A stretch of 64,000 nt of DNA from Amycolatopsis acidiphila (GTDB lineage Bacteria > Actinomycetota > Actinomycetes > Mycobacteriales > Pseudonocardiaceae). The notes under the pieces are model-generated. The model did not search any database. It was not told the origin of the DNA and saw nothing but the letters and a program-made list of their open reading frames with translations. Positions 32,664-41,398 of this stretch are shown in pieces; position 1 is the first letter of the stretch, and each line of letters opens with the position of its first letter. The stretch covers positions 3,348,001 to 3,412,000 of the forward strand of contig NZ_CP090063.1 of NCBI RefSeq assembly GCF_021391495.1, written 5' to 3'. Both the position numbers and the translations under genes were made by a program.

Positions 32664-34184
32664 ATGACGTCGCTGACGAGCCGGCTGAAGGGCCTGTGGG
32701 AGATCGATCCCGCGGCACAGGCCATCAGCTACGACGGCAGCTGGTGGACCTGGGGAGAGCTGACCACCACCGCGGACGACTGCGACGAGGTCTGGCGGGC
32801 CGCCGGTGCCGGGCAGGGCGCGCGGATCGCGATCGTGCTGGAGAACCGCCCCGAGTTCGCCGCCGCCGTCGTGGCCGTGTTGGCGTCCGGGCGCTGTCTC
32901 ACCACGGTGAGCCCGTTGCAGCCGACCGAACGCATGGCCGCCGACCTCGAGCGCGTCCAGCCGCGGATCCTGGTCGCGTCACCGGCGGTGTGGGAACGGC
33001 TGTCCGACGCCGGTGTGCACACACGGGTGGGCCTGCGCGTCACGGTCCGGCCCGACGGCACGGTAACCGCCGAGGGCGGGCCGCCGGCCCCGAGGCCCGA
33101 GGTCGACGACGCCCCGGGCACCGCCGTGGAGATGCTCACCTCGGGTACGACGGGCCCGGCGAAGCGGGTGCGGCTGTCCTACCGCCAGATGGAAAGCGCT
33201 CTCAGTTCCGCGCGCTCGTACGACCGCCGCCCGGAGTCGGAGCGCAAGGCCCTGCCCCAGGGAGTGGGTATCGTCGCGAACCCGGTGGTGCACATCGGCG
33301 GGCTGTGGGGCGTGCTGCAGGCCATGTACGACCGCCGGCGGGTCGTGCTCCTCGAACGCTTCCGGGTGCAGCCGTGGGTCGAGGTGATCCGCGCCTACCG
33401 GCCGAAGCTGGGCAGCCTGACCCCGGCCGGGATCAAGATGGTGCTCGACGCGAACGTGCCGGCCGAGGACCTGTCGAGCCTGCGAGCGCTGAACTCCGGC
33501 ACCGCGCCACTGGCGCCGGAACTGGCCGAGCAGTTCCACGACCGCTATGGCATCCCGGTGCTGTCGGTGTACGGCGCGACGGAGTTCTGCGGCGCCGTCG
33601 CGGGCTGGACCCTGGACCAGTTCCGCGAGTACGGCCGGAGCAAGCGCGGCAGCGTGGGACGTGCCCAGCCCGGCGTGCGGCTGCGGGTCGTGGACGACGC
33701 GGGCAACGAACTGCCGAGCGGGACCTCGGGACTGCTGCAGGTGTGCACACCGCAGGCCGAAGCCGGGCCCGGCGCCTGGACGCCGACCAGCGACCTGGCA
33801 CGCATCGACGAGGACGGCTTCCTCTGGATCGAGGGCCGTGCCGACGACACGATCATCCGGGGTGGCTTCAAGGTCAGCCCGGCCACGGTGGCGAAGGTGC
33901 TGGAGAAGCACCCGGCGGTGCGGGAGGCTTCCGTCGCCGGGCGCGACGACGCGCGGCTGGGGCAGGTCCCGGTCGCCGCGGTGGAGCCCGCCGCCGGGCA
34001 CCCGGCCCCGGCCGAGGACGAGCTCATCCGGCTGTGCCGCCGCGAGCTGCTGCCGTACGAGGTTCCGGTGCGGATCCTCGTGGTGGACGTGCTGCCCCGC
34101 ACGCCGTCGATGAAGGTGTCCAGGGTGGATCTGCTGGAGCTGTTCGACCACCTCGACGGGGAACGGGACGAAGCAGCGGTCTGA
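32664..34184 (+). CDS. AMP-forming acyl-CoA synthetase (class I adenylate-forming)
   Basis: A 506-aa protein. The adenylation P-loop MLTSGTTGPAKRVRLSYRQ has the canonical start but R-V in place of the usual K-G. Motif A5 is VYGATEFCGA, A7 is WTPTSDLARIDEDGFLWIEG, A8 is RADDTIIRGGFKVSP, and the A10 Lys lies in PRTPSMKVSRVDL. It activates a carboxylic acid to acyl-CoA via acyl-AMP. It is the first gene of a plus-strand operon with an LLM oxidoreductase and a crotonase. Confidence 0.9.
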   Translation: MTSLTSRLKGLWEIDPAAQAISYDGSWWTWGELTTTADDCDEVWRAAGAGQGARIAIVLENRPEFAAAVVAVLASGRCLTTVSPLQPTERMAADLERVQPRILVASPAVWERLSDAGVHTRVGLRVTVRPDGTVTAEGGPPAPRPEVDDAPGTAVEMLTSGTTGPAKRVRLSYRQMESALSSARSYDRRPESERKALPQGVGIVANPVVHIGGLWGVLQAMYDRRRVVLLERFRVQPWVEVIRAYRPKLGSLTPAGIKMVLDANVPAEDLSSLRALNSGTAPLAPELAEQFHDRYGIPVLSVYGATEFCGAVAGWTLDQFREYGRSKRGSVGRAQPGVRLRVVDDAGNELPSGTSGLLQVCTPQAEAGPGAWTPTSDLARIDEDGFLWIEGRADDTIIRGGFKVSPATVAKVLEKHPAVREASVAGRDDARLGQVPVAAVEPAAGHPAPAEDELIRLCRRELLPYEVPVRILVVDVLPRTPSMKVSRVDLLELFDHLDGERDEAAV

Positions 34185-34200
34185 AGAACGGAGGATGCCG

Positions 34201-35121
34201 GTGCGGTTCACCGTCGAACACCCGGTCGGGCAAGCGGAATGCGCGGCCGGACTGTACGGCCCGGAAGGGCTCGCCGAGTTCGCGCGCGCGGCCGAGGAGG
34301 CCGGCTTCGACGCGGTGGCCTTCACCGAACATCCCGCGCCCTCGCTGAAATGGCTGCGGGCCGGCGGGCACGCCAGCCTGGACCCGTTGGCGGCGCTGGC
34401 GTTCTGTGCGGCGGCCACCAGCCGCATCCGGCTGCTGACCTATCTGCTGGTGTTGCCCTACCGGAACCCGCTGCTGGCGGCGAAGACCATCGCGACGGTC
34501 GACCTGCTCTCCGGCGGGCGGCTGACGCTCGGGGTCGGTGGGGGCTACCTGCGTTCGGAGTTCGCCGCGCTGGGCGCGGACTTCGAGGCACGCGGGGCCC
34601 TGCTCGACGAGTCGCTCGACGTGCTGCGCGCGGTGTGGTCCGGCGAGTCGTTCGGCTTCGACGGCCGCGGTTTCACCGCGCGGGACCAGGTGAGCGTGCC
34701 GGCGCCGGTGCAGTTGCCGCACCCTCCGGTGTGGATCGGCGGCAACGGGCGCAACGCGCGGCGCCGCGCGGCCCGTGCCGCGCAGGGCTGGAGCCCGCTG
34801 CTCATCGACGAACGGTTCGCCGCGACGACACGCACCGCGGCACTGTCCACACCGGACGATCTGGCGGCGGCGGTGGCCGACCTGCGCGAGCTGACCGAGG
34901 CGCAGGGGCGGGACCCGGCGGCGCTCGACGTGCAGGTCCAGTCGAGCGAGAGCAACGTGCTCGTCGACGGCGGATCCCTGGAAGAGCACCGGAGCCAGCT
35001 GAAGGACCTGGCCGAAGCCGGGGCGACCTGGTTCGTGGTGCGGGTGCCCGCGGGCGGTCTGCCCGAGACCAAGGACGCACTCCGCCGCTACGGCCGCGAA
35101 ATCATCGGAGAGCTGCGATGA
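34201..35121 (+). CDS. LLM-class flavin-dependent oxidoreductase (probably F420)
   Basis: A 306-aa TIM-barrel protein with ARAAEEAGFDAVAFTEHPAP, the barrel segment TSRIRLLTYLLVLPYRNPLL and LSGGRLTLGVGGGYLRSEFA. The latter is typical of luciferase-like enzymes. The GGAGG site directly abuts the ATG at 34195, so I prefer the GTG at 34201, spaced 6 nt. It starts 17 nt after the synthetase and overlaps the crotonase gene by ATGA. Probably it catalyses a reduction or monooxygenation of the CoA-activated substrate. Confidence 0.87.
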   Translation: MRFTVEHPVGQAECAAGLYGPEGLAEFARAAEEAGFDAVAFTEHPAPSLKWLRAGGHASLDPLAALAFCAAATSRIRLLTYLLVLPYRNPLLAAKTIATVDLLSGGRLTLGVGGGYLRSEFAALGADFEARGALLDESLDVLRAVWSGESFGFDGRGFTARDQVSVPAPVQLPHPPVWIGGNGRNARRRAARAAQGWSPLLIDERFAATTRTAALSTPDDLAAAVADLRELTEAQGRDPAALDVQVQSSESNVLVDGGSLEEHRSQLKDLAEAGATWFVVRVPAGGLPETKDALRRYGREIIGELR

Positions 35122-35873
35122 CCCCGGTCCTCGTGTACGACGAGGGCGACCGGCGGCTCGTCACGCTCAACCGCCCGGAGAAACGCAACGCCCTCGACGT
35201 CGAAGCCGCCGGGGCGGTTGCGGCCGCGGTGCAGGACGCGGCGGACGCCGGAGTCCGTTCGGTCATCCTCACCGGCGCGCCTCCCGCGTTCTGCGCGGGC
35301 GGGGACCTGCCGGCGCTGGCAGCGGTCGCCGAACGCGGTTCGCTGGTCGCCACCGACGCGATCTACCGTGATTTCCACGGCATCGTGCGCGCGATCCGGG
35401 ACAGCCCGCTGCCCGTCATCGCGGCCGTCAACGGCGCGGCGATGGGTGCCCGCCTCGATCTCGCCCTGTGCTGCGACCTGCGGGTCGCGGCGGAGGCCGC
35501 GGTGTTCCAGAGCACGTGGGTGCGTGCGGGCCTCGTTCCCGGCATGGGCGGCGCACGCCACCTGCCGCACGTCGTCGGCTCCGCGCGGGCGGCGTCGATG
35601 CTCCTGCTGGGCCGGTCGGTGACGGCGGCCGAAGCGCTGGAATTCGGCCTGGTCAACGAGGTCGTGCCCGACGGTGAGGCGGCCGCCGCCGCGGCGCGCA
35701 TCGCCGACGAGGTGGCGGCGTTGCCCACGGTCGCCGTCGCCCGTACCAAAGCGGCGCTGCGCCGGGGGATCGACGCGGACCTGGACGCCGAGCTCGCCAC
35801 CCTCGGCGCCCAGCAGGGTCAGCTGTTGCTCGGCGAGGACTTCCAGAAGCTCGCCCGGCGCCTGGCGCGCTGA
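35118..35873 (+). CDS. Enoyl-CoA hydratase/isomerase family protein
   Basis: A 251-aa crotonase with NRPEKRNALDVEAA, the oxyanion segment PPAFCAGGDLPAL and AAVNGAAMGARLDLALCCDL. Asp replaces the first catalytic Glu, and the second Glu position falls in FQSTWVRAGLVPGMGG without a Glu. It therefore may be an isomerase, hydrolase or lyase rather than a standard hydratase. The start overlaps the LLM stop (ATGA), making a three-gene operon 32664-35873. Confidence 0.87.
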   Translation: MTPVLVYDEGDRRLVTLNRPEKRNALDVEAAGAVAAAVQDAADAGVRSVILTGAPPAFCAGGDLPALAAVAERGSLVATDAIYRDFHGIVRAIRDSPLPVIAAVNGAAMGARLDLALCCDLRVAAEAAVFQSTWVRAGLVPGMGGARHLPHVVGSARAASMLLLGRSVTAAEALEFGLVNEVVPDGEAAAAAARIADEVAALPTVAVARTKAALRRGIDADLDAELATLGAQQGQLLLGEDFQKLARRLAR

Positions 35874-36019
35874 CTCCGGCCTGCCGGCACGCGGGTCGAG
35901 GTCATCGTCGTGCGCGGAACTGTCGCACGGCTGCCGGCCGAGATGGACGCCGCCGACCGCCAGGCACCTGGGGCCGGCCGCCGAAGACTGACCACGGCGA
36001 GGTGTCGTTCGCCCGCTGG

Positions 36020-37033
36020 TTACGAGGCGAGCCGGAGCAGGTCGGGGACGTCGGCCAGCGCGCGGAGGGTGTCGTTGAGGTGCGTACAGGTCGAGGTGCC
36101 GGTGAAGGTCCGGCGGATGTGCCCGCGCAGCCCGGCCAGTGCCACCCCGGCGAGCCGGGTCACGCTGGCCGCGGCGGCCGGGCATTCCACCCACGGCAGG
36201 GCACGAGGGGTCGCCTCGCACGAACGCACGACACCCTCGGCCGCATCGAAGTCGAGCACCACCGTGTACTCGTGGATCACGGTCTCCAGGCCGTCTGGGC
36301 GCACGTAGGAGTCCCGGTAGAACACGTCGACACGCTCGCGGCCGGGATCGACGTCCATCAGGCGGGAGCGGCGCATCGCATGGGGCGGCAGCGGCGGCAC
36401 GTCGTGCCAGGCCCACGGGTCGTCGCCGGTCAGGGGCGGCGCGGCCGGGCCGGTCACGATCGGCGCCCTGCCGGTCGCGTCGAACCCGGCCATGATCGTG
36501 CCCCCGTCGGCGAACCCGGCACACATGTCCCGCCCGTGCACGTGCTGCGAGGTGCCGCGCGGCCGGTGCCCGCCCTCGGCCTGCTTCGCCGCGCCGTAGG
36601 CCTGCCCCGAGACGAGCGTGGTGACCGGAACGTCGTCCAGCAACTGGTAGAGCAGCGCGCCGTCCTCGCCGAGTGCGGGCACGGCATCGAGCACCTTCGC
36701 CCGGAACCCGGACCCGGCACTCGTCCCGACCAGGCCGTCGAGCTCCGGATACGCGGGATCGGTCGACAGCGCGTTCAGCTCCCAGCCGCCGGTGAAGTCG
36801 ACGGTCGCCGCCAGCGTGGCACGGCCCAGCTCGACCGGGGTGCCGTCGCGTTCGGTGCGCAGGTCGCGGGCGCGGCCGGCCAGCACGAGCGGGCCGTCGA
36901 TGCCTACGGGCCGCAGCATGTCGGTGGTCACCGTCCGCCGGACCGATCCGCGCACGCGCGCCGGGGTCCCGGTGGTGGGCTCGTGGATCCCGTGCCGCGG
37001 GTGCAGCGGCCCGAGGAACACCGGTGCCGACAA
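36020..37033 (-). CDS. DUF2889 domain protein
   Basis: A 337-aa protein. I choose the TTG at 37033 because GCGAGGAGG sits 6 nt before it; the upstream ATG at 37054 overlaps an operator-like repeat. The C-terminal half carries the DUF2889 signature (RESYxRPDGLETVIHEYTV pattern and the end FTGTSTCTHLNDTLRALADV). The N-terminal half (GGWELNALSTDPAYPEL) is a second unit. DUF2889 proteins are found near acyl-CoA genes; their biochemical function is unknown to me. Confidence 0.8.
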   Translation of the reverse strand: MSAPVFLGPLHPRHGIHEPTTGTPARVRGSVRRTVTTDMLRPVGIDGPLVLAGRARDLRTERDGTPVELGRATLAATVDFTGGWELNALSTDPAYPELDGLVGTSAGSGFRAKVLDAVPALGEDGALLYQLLDDVPVTTLVSGQAYGAAKQAEGGHRPRGTSQHVHGRDMCAGFADGGTIMAGFDATGRAPIVTGPAAPPLTGDDPWAWHDVPPLPPHAMRRSRLMDVDPGRERVDVFYRDSYVRPDGLETVIHEYTVVLDFDAAEGVVRSCEATPRALPWVECPAAAASVTRLAGVALAGLRGHIRRTFTGTSTCTHLNDTLRALADVPDLLRLAS

Positions 37034-37053
37034 GGCAGACCTCCTCGCTTGCA

Positions 37054-37070
37054 TGAAAACGTCATTCTCA
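37054..37070. promoter_or_regulatory. Operator-like TGAAAACGTCATTCTCA
   Basis: An imperfect palindrome (TGAAAA/TTCTCA arms) about 20 bp upstream of the DUF2889 start. The same element occurs at 40250 and 50896, each ahead of a minus-strand operon. Confidence 0.55.
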
Positions 37071-37225
37071 GTAGACGCCGCCACGGGTCCTGCTGTCAAA
37101 CAAGGTGGTTCAGGACACGCTCTCCCGAGCGGCGGGAACCGCGCCGCCCTCGACCGGCTCCTGGTGGCCGGGTACCCGAACCCGCTCGGGCCCAGTAGGG
37201 TCGGGCAGGCCGCATCAGTCATGAA

Positions 37226-37237
37226 GAGTATAGATTC
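37226..37237. promoter_or_regulatory. Operator-like motif GAGTATAGATTC
   Basis: A member of the GANTCTAGANTC set, 148 bp upstream of the aldo-keto reductase. It is followed by AATGGATCT, giving a partial AGAT...ATCT repeat. The remainder of 37071-37384 shows no gene. Confidence 0.45.
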
Positions 37238-37384
37238 AATGGATCTGGTGCGTGCGCTCCTCCTGGTTTCGTGGAGCCGGCTTTCCCGTGTGCCGCAGCT
37301 GAAGCAGGCGGCCGCGGCGGATCGACCGGGTAGCCGGGCAGACGTGTGGATCGCAATACGGCAAGGGAAGGTGGCGGGCGTCAG

Positions 37385-38419
37385 ATGCAGCTGCGAGTGC
37401 TGGGCCGCACGGGCGTACGGGTTTCGGCCCTGTGCCTGGGAGCGATGTCGTTCGGCCGGATGGGCAACGCGGATCACGACGACAGCGTGCGGATCGTCGA
37501 CCGGGCCCTCGAAGCCGGGATCAACTTCATCGACACCGCCGACGCCTACTCCCGGGGCGAGTCCGAGGAGATCGTCGGCCGGGCGATCAAGGGGCGCCGC
37601 GACGACGTCGTGCTGGCGACGAAGTTCTACAACCCCATGAGCTCCGCGCCCAACGACCGGGGCGGCTCGCGCCGGTGGATCACGCGCGCCTGCGAGGACA
37701 GCCTGCGCCGCCTGGGAACCGACTACATCGACCTGTACCAGATGCACCGGCCGGACCCGGACACCGATCTCGATGAGACGCTGGGCGCGTTGTCGGATCT
37801 GGTCCGCCAGGGCAAGGTCCGGCTGATCGGTACCTCGACCTTCCCGGCCGAGGAGCTGGTCGAAGCACAGTGGACGGCGCAGCGCCGCGGGCACGTGCCG
37901 TTCCGGTGCGAGCAGCCGCCGTACTCGTTGTTCGTGCGCGGGCCCGAGCGGGACGTGTTCCCGGTGTGCGAGCGCTACGGGATGGGCGCGATCGTGTGGA
38001 GCCCGCTCAACGGCGGCTGGCTCACCGGGAAGTACCGGGCGGGGCAGCAGGCGCCGGACGGTTCGCGGTTCGACCGGCTGGCACGTGGCTCGTGGCGGGT
38101 GGACGCGTCTTCGGCGCGGCGGAAGTCGGAGCTGCTGGCGGAGATCGAGCGGATCGGGGCGGACGCCGGCCTGGATCTGATCACGCTCTCCGTCGCCTTC
38201 ACCCTGGCGCATCCGGCGGTCACGTCGACCATCATCGGGCCGCGCACCCTCGAACAGCTGGAGTCGCAACTGCCCGCGGGTGAGGTGCGGCTCAGCGACG
38301 AGGTGCTCGACCGGATCGACGCCGTCGTCGCGCCGGGGGAGACCGTGGATCGCGCGGACTTCGCGTACGAGCCCCGCGCGATCCGGCACCCCGGGCTGCG
38401 CCGCGTCAGCGGGTCGTGA
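37385..38419 (+). CDS. Aldo-keto reductase
   Basis: A 344-aa (alpha/beta)8 NADPH-dependent reductase starting at ATG 37385 after GGAAGGTGG. Catalytic tetrad elements are Asp-x4-Tyr in FIDTADAYSRGESEEIVGRA, Lys in VVLATKFYN, and His in YIDLYQMHRPDP. The late STIIGPRTLEQLE is the coenzyme 2'-phosphate loop. It probably reduces an aldehyde or ketone intermediate. It runs convergently into an alpha/beta hydrolase remnant, with which its end overlaps. Confidence 0.9.
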   Translation: MQLRVLGRTGVRVSALCLGAMSFGRMGNADHDDSVRIVDRALEAGINFIDTADAYSRGESEEIVGRAIKGRRDDVVLATKFYNPMSSAPNDRGGSRRWITRACEDSLRRLGTDYIDLYQMHRPDPDTDLDETLGALSDLVRQGKVRLIGTSTFPAEELVEAQWTAQRRGHVPFRCEQPPYSLFVRGPERDVFPVCERYGMGAIVWSPLNGGWLTGKYRAGQQAPDGSRFDRLARGSWRVDASSARRKSELLAEIERIGADAGLDLITLSVAFTLAHPAVTSTIIGPRTLEQLESQLPAGEVRLSDEVLDRIDAVVAPGETVDRADFAYEPRAIRHPGLRRVSGS

Positions 38420-38730
38420 CGCCGGCTGCCGTCTTCGCGCTGTCCGCCAGCACGCCCGGGACCCACGCGGCGATCCGGTCCCAGAGGACGGCCCGGCTGC
38501 CCGCGAAGTTGTGGCAGTGCGCCGAACCCTCGACGAGGTGGAGGGTGACGTCGCGGGAGGCACGGTAGCTGGTGCCAGTACCGCTTGTCGTAGGTGCCGC
38601 CCGCCAGGCAGACCAGCACGGCCGGGGCGGCGACGGGCCGCTCCGGCAGGAACAGCAAGGATGTCTGGGTCAGTGGCTCGCCGGTGGCTGTCGCGTCCGT
38701 GACGTCGAACGTGAGCTCTCGCGGGGCCAT
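38406..38730 (-). pseudogene. Alpha/beta hydrolase remnant with internal deletion
   Basis: An ATG at 38730 starts a plausible hydrolase N-terminus (APRELTFDVTDATATG, SLLFLPERPVAAPAVLVCLA, GGTYDKRYWH). After about 38570 the frame shifts, and the other frame gives the C-terminus VTLHLVEGSAHCHNFAGSRA (with the catalytic His) and VLWDRIAAWVPGVLADSAK up to a TGA at 38406. The middle, including the nucleophile Ser, is gone. Confidence 0.8.
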
Positions 38731-38800
38731 GTCTCTCCCTTGAAACCGACCGGATACAGCGAAACTACATCAACACCGGGAGGGGCGTCCACATGGGAGA

Positions 38801-38827
38801 AGCCCCGCGGCGCGAGGCCGCGGGGCT
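38801..38827. terminator. Terminator hairpin downstream of the 68-aa gene
   Basis: AGCCCCGCGGC and GCCGCGGGGCT form a perfect 11-bp stem with loop GCGAG, 16 bp past the stop of the small minus-strand gene. Confidence 0.85.
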
Positions 38828-38842
38828 CCTCCTGCAGATCGG

Positions 38843-39049
38843 TCAGGCGATCGATCCCGTGTGTCTGCGGGCCATGTTGAGGCCTTCTTCGCGGGTGGGT
38901 GCGGTGGTTTCCCATTTTTCGCAGGAGCAGGCGACGAGGTAGGTGTCTTTGTTGTTGGGGATGACGGACTGGGCGATGCATTCGCCGTTGGTGTTCGCGA
39001 CGTTGTGCAGGAACTCGGTGGGCGAGTCGTGCATCAGGTTGTCACTCAT
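38843..39049 (-). CDS. Small Cys-containing protein downstream of amidohydrolase
   Basis: A 68-aa protein starting 15 bp after the amidohydrolase stop on the same strand and ending before a strong hairpin, so it is the last gene of that operon. The sequence includes SPTEFLHNVANTNGECIAQS, then YLVACSCEKWETTAPTREEG. The three Cys (one alone plus C-x-C) could bind metal. Local GC is lower than in the neighbours. I do not recognise the family; a role with the amidohydrolase is inferred from the tight linkage. Confidence 0.7.
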   Translation of the reverse strand: MSDNLMHDSPTEFLHNVANTNGECIAQSVIPNNKDTYLVACSCEKWETTAPTREEGLNMARRHTGSIA

Positions 39050-39064
39050 GGTCGTGTCCTGATC

Positions 39065-40192
39065 TCAGGCGGTGGTGGGGGTGGCGGGCACGTGGGGGAA
39101 CAGTTCGCGGTAGGCGCCGATGGTGATGCGGTGTTTGATCGTGGGGTCGACGTGGTCGAACAGGTCGTGGAGTGTTTTCTGGGTGTGTCCGTAGGTGCCT
39201 TCCATGTGGGGGTAGTCGCTGCCCCACAGGACGTTGTGATAGCCCATGGAGGTGGCGGCGGCGATGGCGGACTGGTCGTGCTGGAACGAGGCGTAGACCT
39301 GGGAGTAGATGATCTCGCGGGGGGTGCGGTCGAGTTTGGGGCGGACGGCCATGTGGTGCTGGCGGTAGCCTTCCTCGATGCGGTCGGCGATGAACGGGAC
39401 CCAGGTGGCGCCGCCCTCGGAGACCAGGACCTTGAGGTCGGGGTGGCGGTCCAGGGCGCCGGAGGCGACCATTTTGGTGACCGCGCGCTGGCCGCCGAAG
39501 GTGGTTTCGGTGTAGTTGAGGACCGCGCCGCCGGGGCCGCGGAAGACGACACCGGCGGAGGCGCCGGCACTCAGGTCGATGGGGTCGGTGCCGATGTGGA
39601 AGGCCAGCACGATGCCGGCCTGTTCGGCGACGGTCCAGAACGGTTCCCATTCCTTGCGGTTGTAGTCCACCTGCAGCGGGTGTGGTGTGACCGGCAGGAA
39701 CACCGCTTTGAAGCCCAGTTCCGCGACCCGTTCGAGCTCGTGCACGGCGTCGTCGATGTCCAGGGTGGAGACCTGGGCGGTGGAGATCAGCCGGGGTTGT
39801 GCCTGGTCGATGGTCGCCCACGCCCAGTCGTTGCTGACCCGCAGCGCCTCGCGCAGCACCTCCGGGGTGCGGAAGGAGGAGCTCCACATGCCCAGTGACG
39901 GGAACACCAGCTCCGACCAGATGCCCTCCTGGTCCAGGTCCTTCATCCGCAGGTCCACGTTCGCCGCACCGGGAGCCCGGCTGGAGGCGTCGAAGAACTC
40001 CTGCTGCGCCGAGGTGGGCAGCTTACGGCGGAAGGACATGCCATCGATGTGCACCGTCTCCCACTCCCCATCGGGATCCTTCTCCGACCGCGGCACCAAC
40101 TCCGCCAACCGCGGCGGCAAACTCTCCCGCCACAGATCATCCGGCTCCAGGAAATGCGAGTCACCCGAATTCGCCCAGATCTTCTCCACCAT
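39065..40192 (-). CDS. Amidohydrolase family protein (ACMSD-like)
   Basis: A 375-aa TIM-barrel metallo-hydrolase from ATG 40192 with GAAGGAGG. An N-terminal DSHFLEPDDLW replaces the usual D-x-H-x-H entry. The metal/active-site residues follow in IVLAFHIGTDP, the central EGGATWVPFIADRIEEGYRQ, and VLWGSDYPHMEGTYGHT (Asp). This pattern is that of the amidohydrolase-2/ACMSD group, acting as decarboxylase or C-C/C-N hydrolase. It is divergent from an SDR and preceded by the TGAAAACGTCATTTTCA operator. Confidence 0.88.
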   Translation of the reverse strand: MVEKIWANSGDSHFLEPDDLWRESLPPRLAELVPRSEKDPDGEWETVHIDGMSFRRKLPTSAQQEFFDASSRAPGAANVDLRMKDLDQEGIWSELVFPSLGMWSSSFRTPEVLREALRVSNDWAWATIDQAQPRLISTAQVSTLDIDDAVHELERVAELGFKAVFLPVTPHPLQVDYNRKEWEPFWTVAEQAGIVLAFHIGTDPIDLSAGASAGVVFRGPGGAVLNYTETTFGGQRAVTKMVASGALDRHPDLKVLVSEGGATWVPFIADRIEEGYRQHHMAVRPKLDRTPREIIYSQVYASFQHDQSAIAAATSMGYHNVLWGSDYPHMEGTYGHTQKTLHDLFDHVDPTIKHRITIGAYRELFPHVPATPTTA

Positions 40193-40249
40193 CACGCTGC
40201 CTCCTTCTTCGCTGTCCTTCACCCGCCGCGCTCGTCCCCGTCGCGACGG

Positions 40250-40266
40250 TGAAAACGTCATTTTCA
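40250..40266. promoter_or_regulatory. Operator-like TGAAAACGTCATTTTCA
   Basis: The best of three copies, with perfect TGAAAA/TTTTCA arms, 58 bp upstream of the amidohydrolase start. Confidence 0.6.
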
Positions 40267-40375
40267 CATGGTCACCCCGCTGCCGCGGTCTGTCAACCGC
40301 GGCGGTCCGCGTGCGGGCTGCCGGGTCGCCACCGGGCGGTTCCACATCGGCACGCGTTGCGCCTCGTTCGCGCAA

Positions 40376-40387
40376 GAGTATAGATTT
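40376..40387. promoter_or_regulatory. Operator-like motif GAGTATAGATTT
   Basis: A member of the GANTCTAGANTC set, preceded by CGCAA as at 32612 (GGGCAAGAG). It lies 73 bp upstream of the HSDL2-like SDR. Confidence 0.45.
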
Positions 40388-40459
40388 ACTAGCGAAAAGT
40401 GGCCGAAGTTCTGCCCCGGGAAAACCGGCAGCCGCGCACCGAGTCACGAAGGAGCGTCC

Positions 40460-41296
40460 ATGACCACCTTGGCGGGAAAAACCCTGATCATGTCCGGCGG
40501 CAGCCGCGGTATCGGCGAGGCGATCGCCGTGCGTGCCGCCCGTGACGGGGCCAACGTCGCGCTGATCGCGAAGACCACCGAGCCGCATCCGAAGCTGCCC
40601 GGCACGATCTACACGGCCGCGAAGGCGATCGAGGAGGCGGGCGGCCAGGCGCTGCCGATCGTCGGCGACATCCGCGACGACGAGGCGGTGCGGGCGGCCG
40701 TCGAGCAGACCGCCGAACGGTTCGGCGGTATCGACATCGTGGTGAACAACGCCAGCGCCATCGACCTGAGCCCGACCGAAGCGGTCAGCATGAAGCGCTA
40801 CGACCTGATGCAGGACATCAACGCACGCGGCTCGTTCCTGCTGTCGAAGCTGGCGATCCCGCACCTGCGCAAGGCCGCCAACCCGCACATCCTCACGCTG
40901 TCGCCGCCGGTCAGCCTCGAGGAGAAGTGGTTCACCTCGGGCGCGCTGGCCTACAGCATCGCCAAGTACTCGATGAGCCTGGTGACCGTCGGCCTGTCCG
41001 CGGAGTTGCGCGCGGACGGTATCGCGGCGAACTCCCTGTGGCCGCGCACGACCATCGACACCGCGGCCGTGCGCAACGTGATCGGCGCGGAGATCGCCCA
41101 GCGCAGCCGGAAACCGGACATCATGGCCGACGCCGCGCACGCGATCCTGACCAGGCCGAGCGCCGAGGTGACCGGGAACTTCTTCATCGACGACGAGGTG
41201 CTCGCCGCCGAGGGGGTCACCGACTTCGCGAAGTACCGGCTCGGCGGCCGCGAAGAGGATCTGGAACTGGACATCTGGGTCGACCGGCGCCGCTGA
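40460..41296 (+). CDS. Short-chain dehydrogenase, HSDL2-like
   Basis: A 278-aa SDR from ATG 40460 (AAGGAGC). The NAD(P) motif is SGGSRGIGEAIAVRAARDGA, followed by VVNNASAID and the catalytic Tyr-x3-Lys in ALAYSIAKYSMS. Features DINARGSFLLSKLAIPHLRK, NPHILTLSPPVSL and NSLWPRTTIDTAAV are characteristic of HSDL2-type SDRs, which lack the usual NVSS motif. Probably it acts on a hydroxyacyl- or hydroxysteroid-like intermediate. A GCTGGTCC/GGACCAGC inverted repeat (41301-41338) follows the gene. Confidence 0.9.
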   Translation: MTTLAGKTLIMSGGSRGIGEAIAVRAARDGANVALIAKTTEPHPKLPGTIYTAAKAIEEAGGQALPIVGDIRDDEAVRAAVEQTAERFGGIDIVVNNASAIDLSPTEAVSMKRYDLMQDINARGSFLLSKLAIPHLRKAANPHILTLSPPVSLEEKWFTSGALAYSIAKYSMSLVTVGLSAELRADGIAANSLWPRTTIDTAAVRNVIGAEIAQRSRKPDIMADAAHAILTRPSAEVTGNFFIDDEVLAAEGVTDFAKYRLGGREEDLELDIWVDRRR

Positions 41297-41398
41297 CGCG
41301 GCTGGTCCCGGGCGCGCCGGCGCACGCTCAGGACCAGCTCATATGGTTCATCCAGACGAACCCGTTCGCAGGGAGCGGTCCCGGGAAGGCGGCACGGC

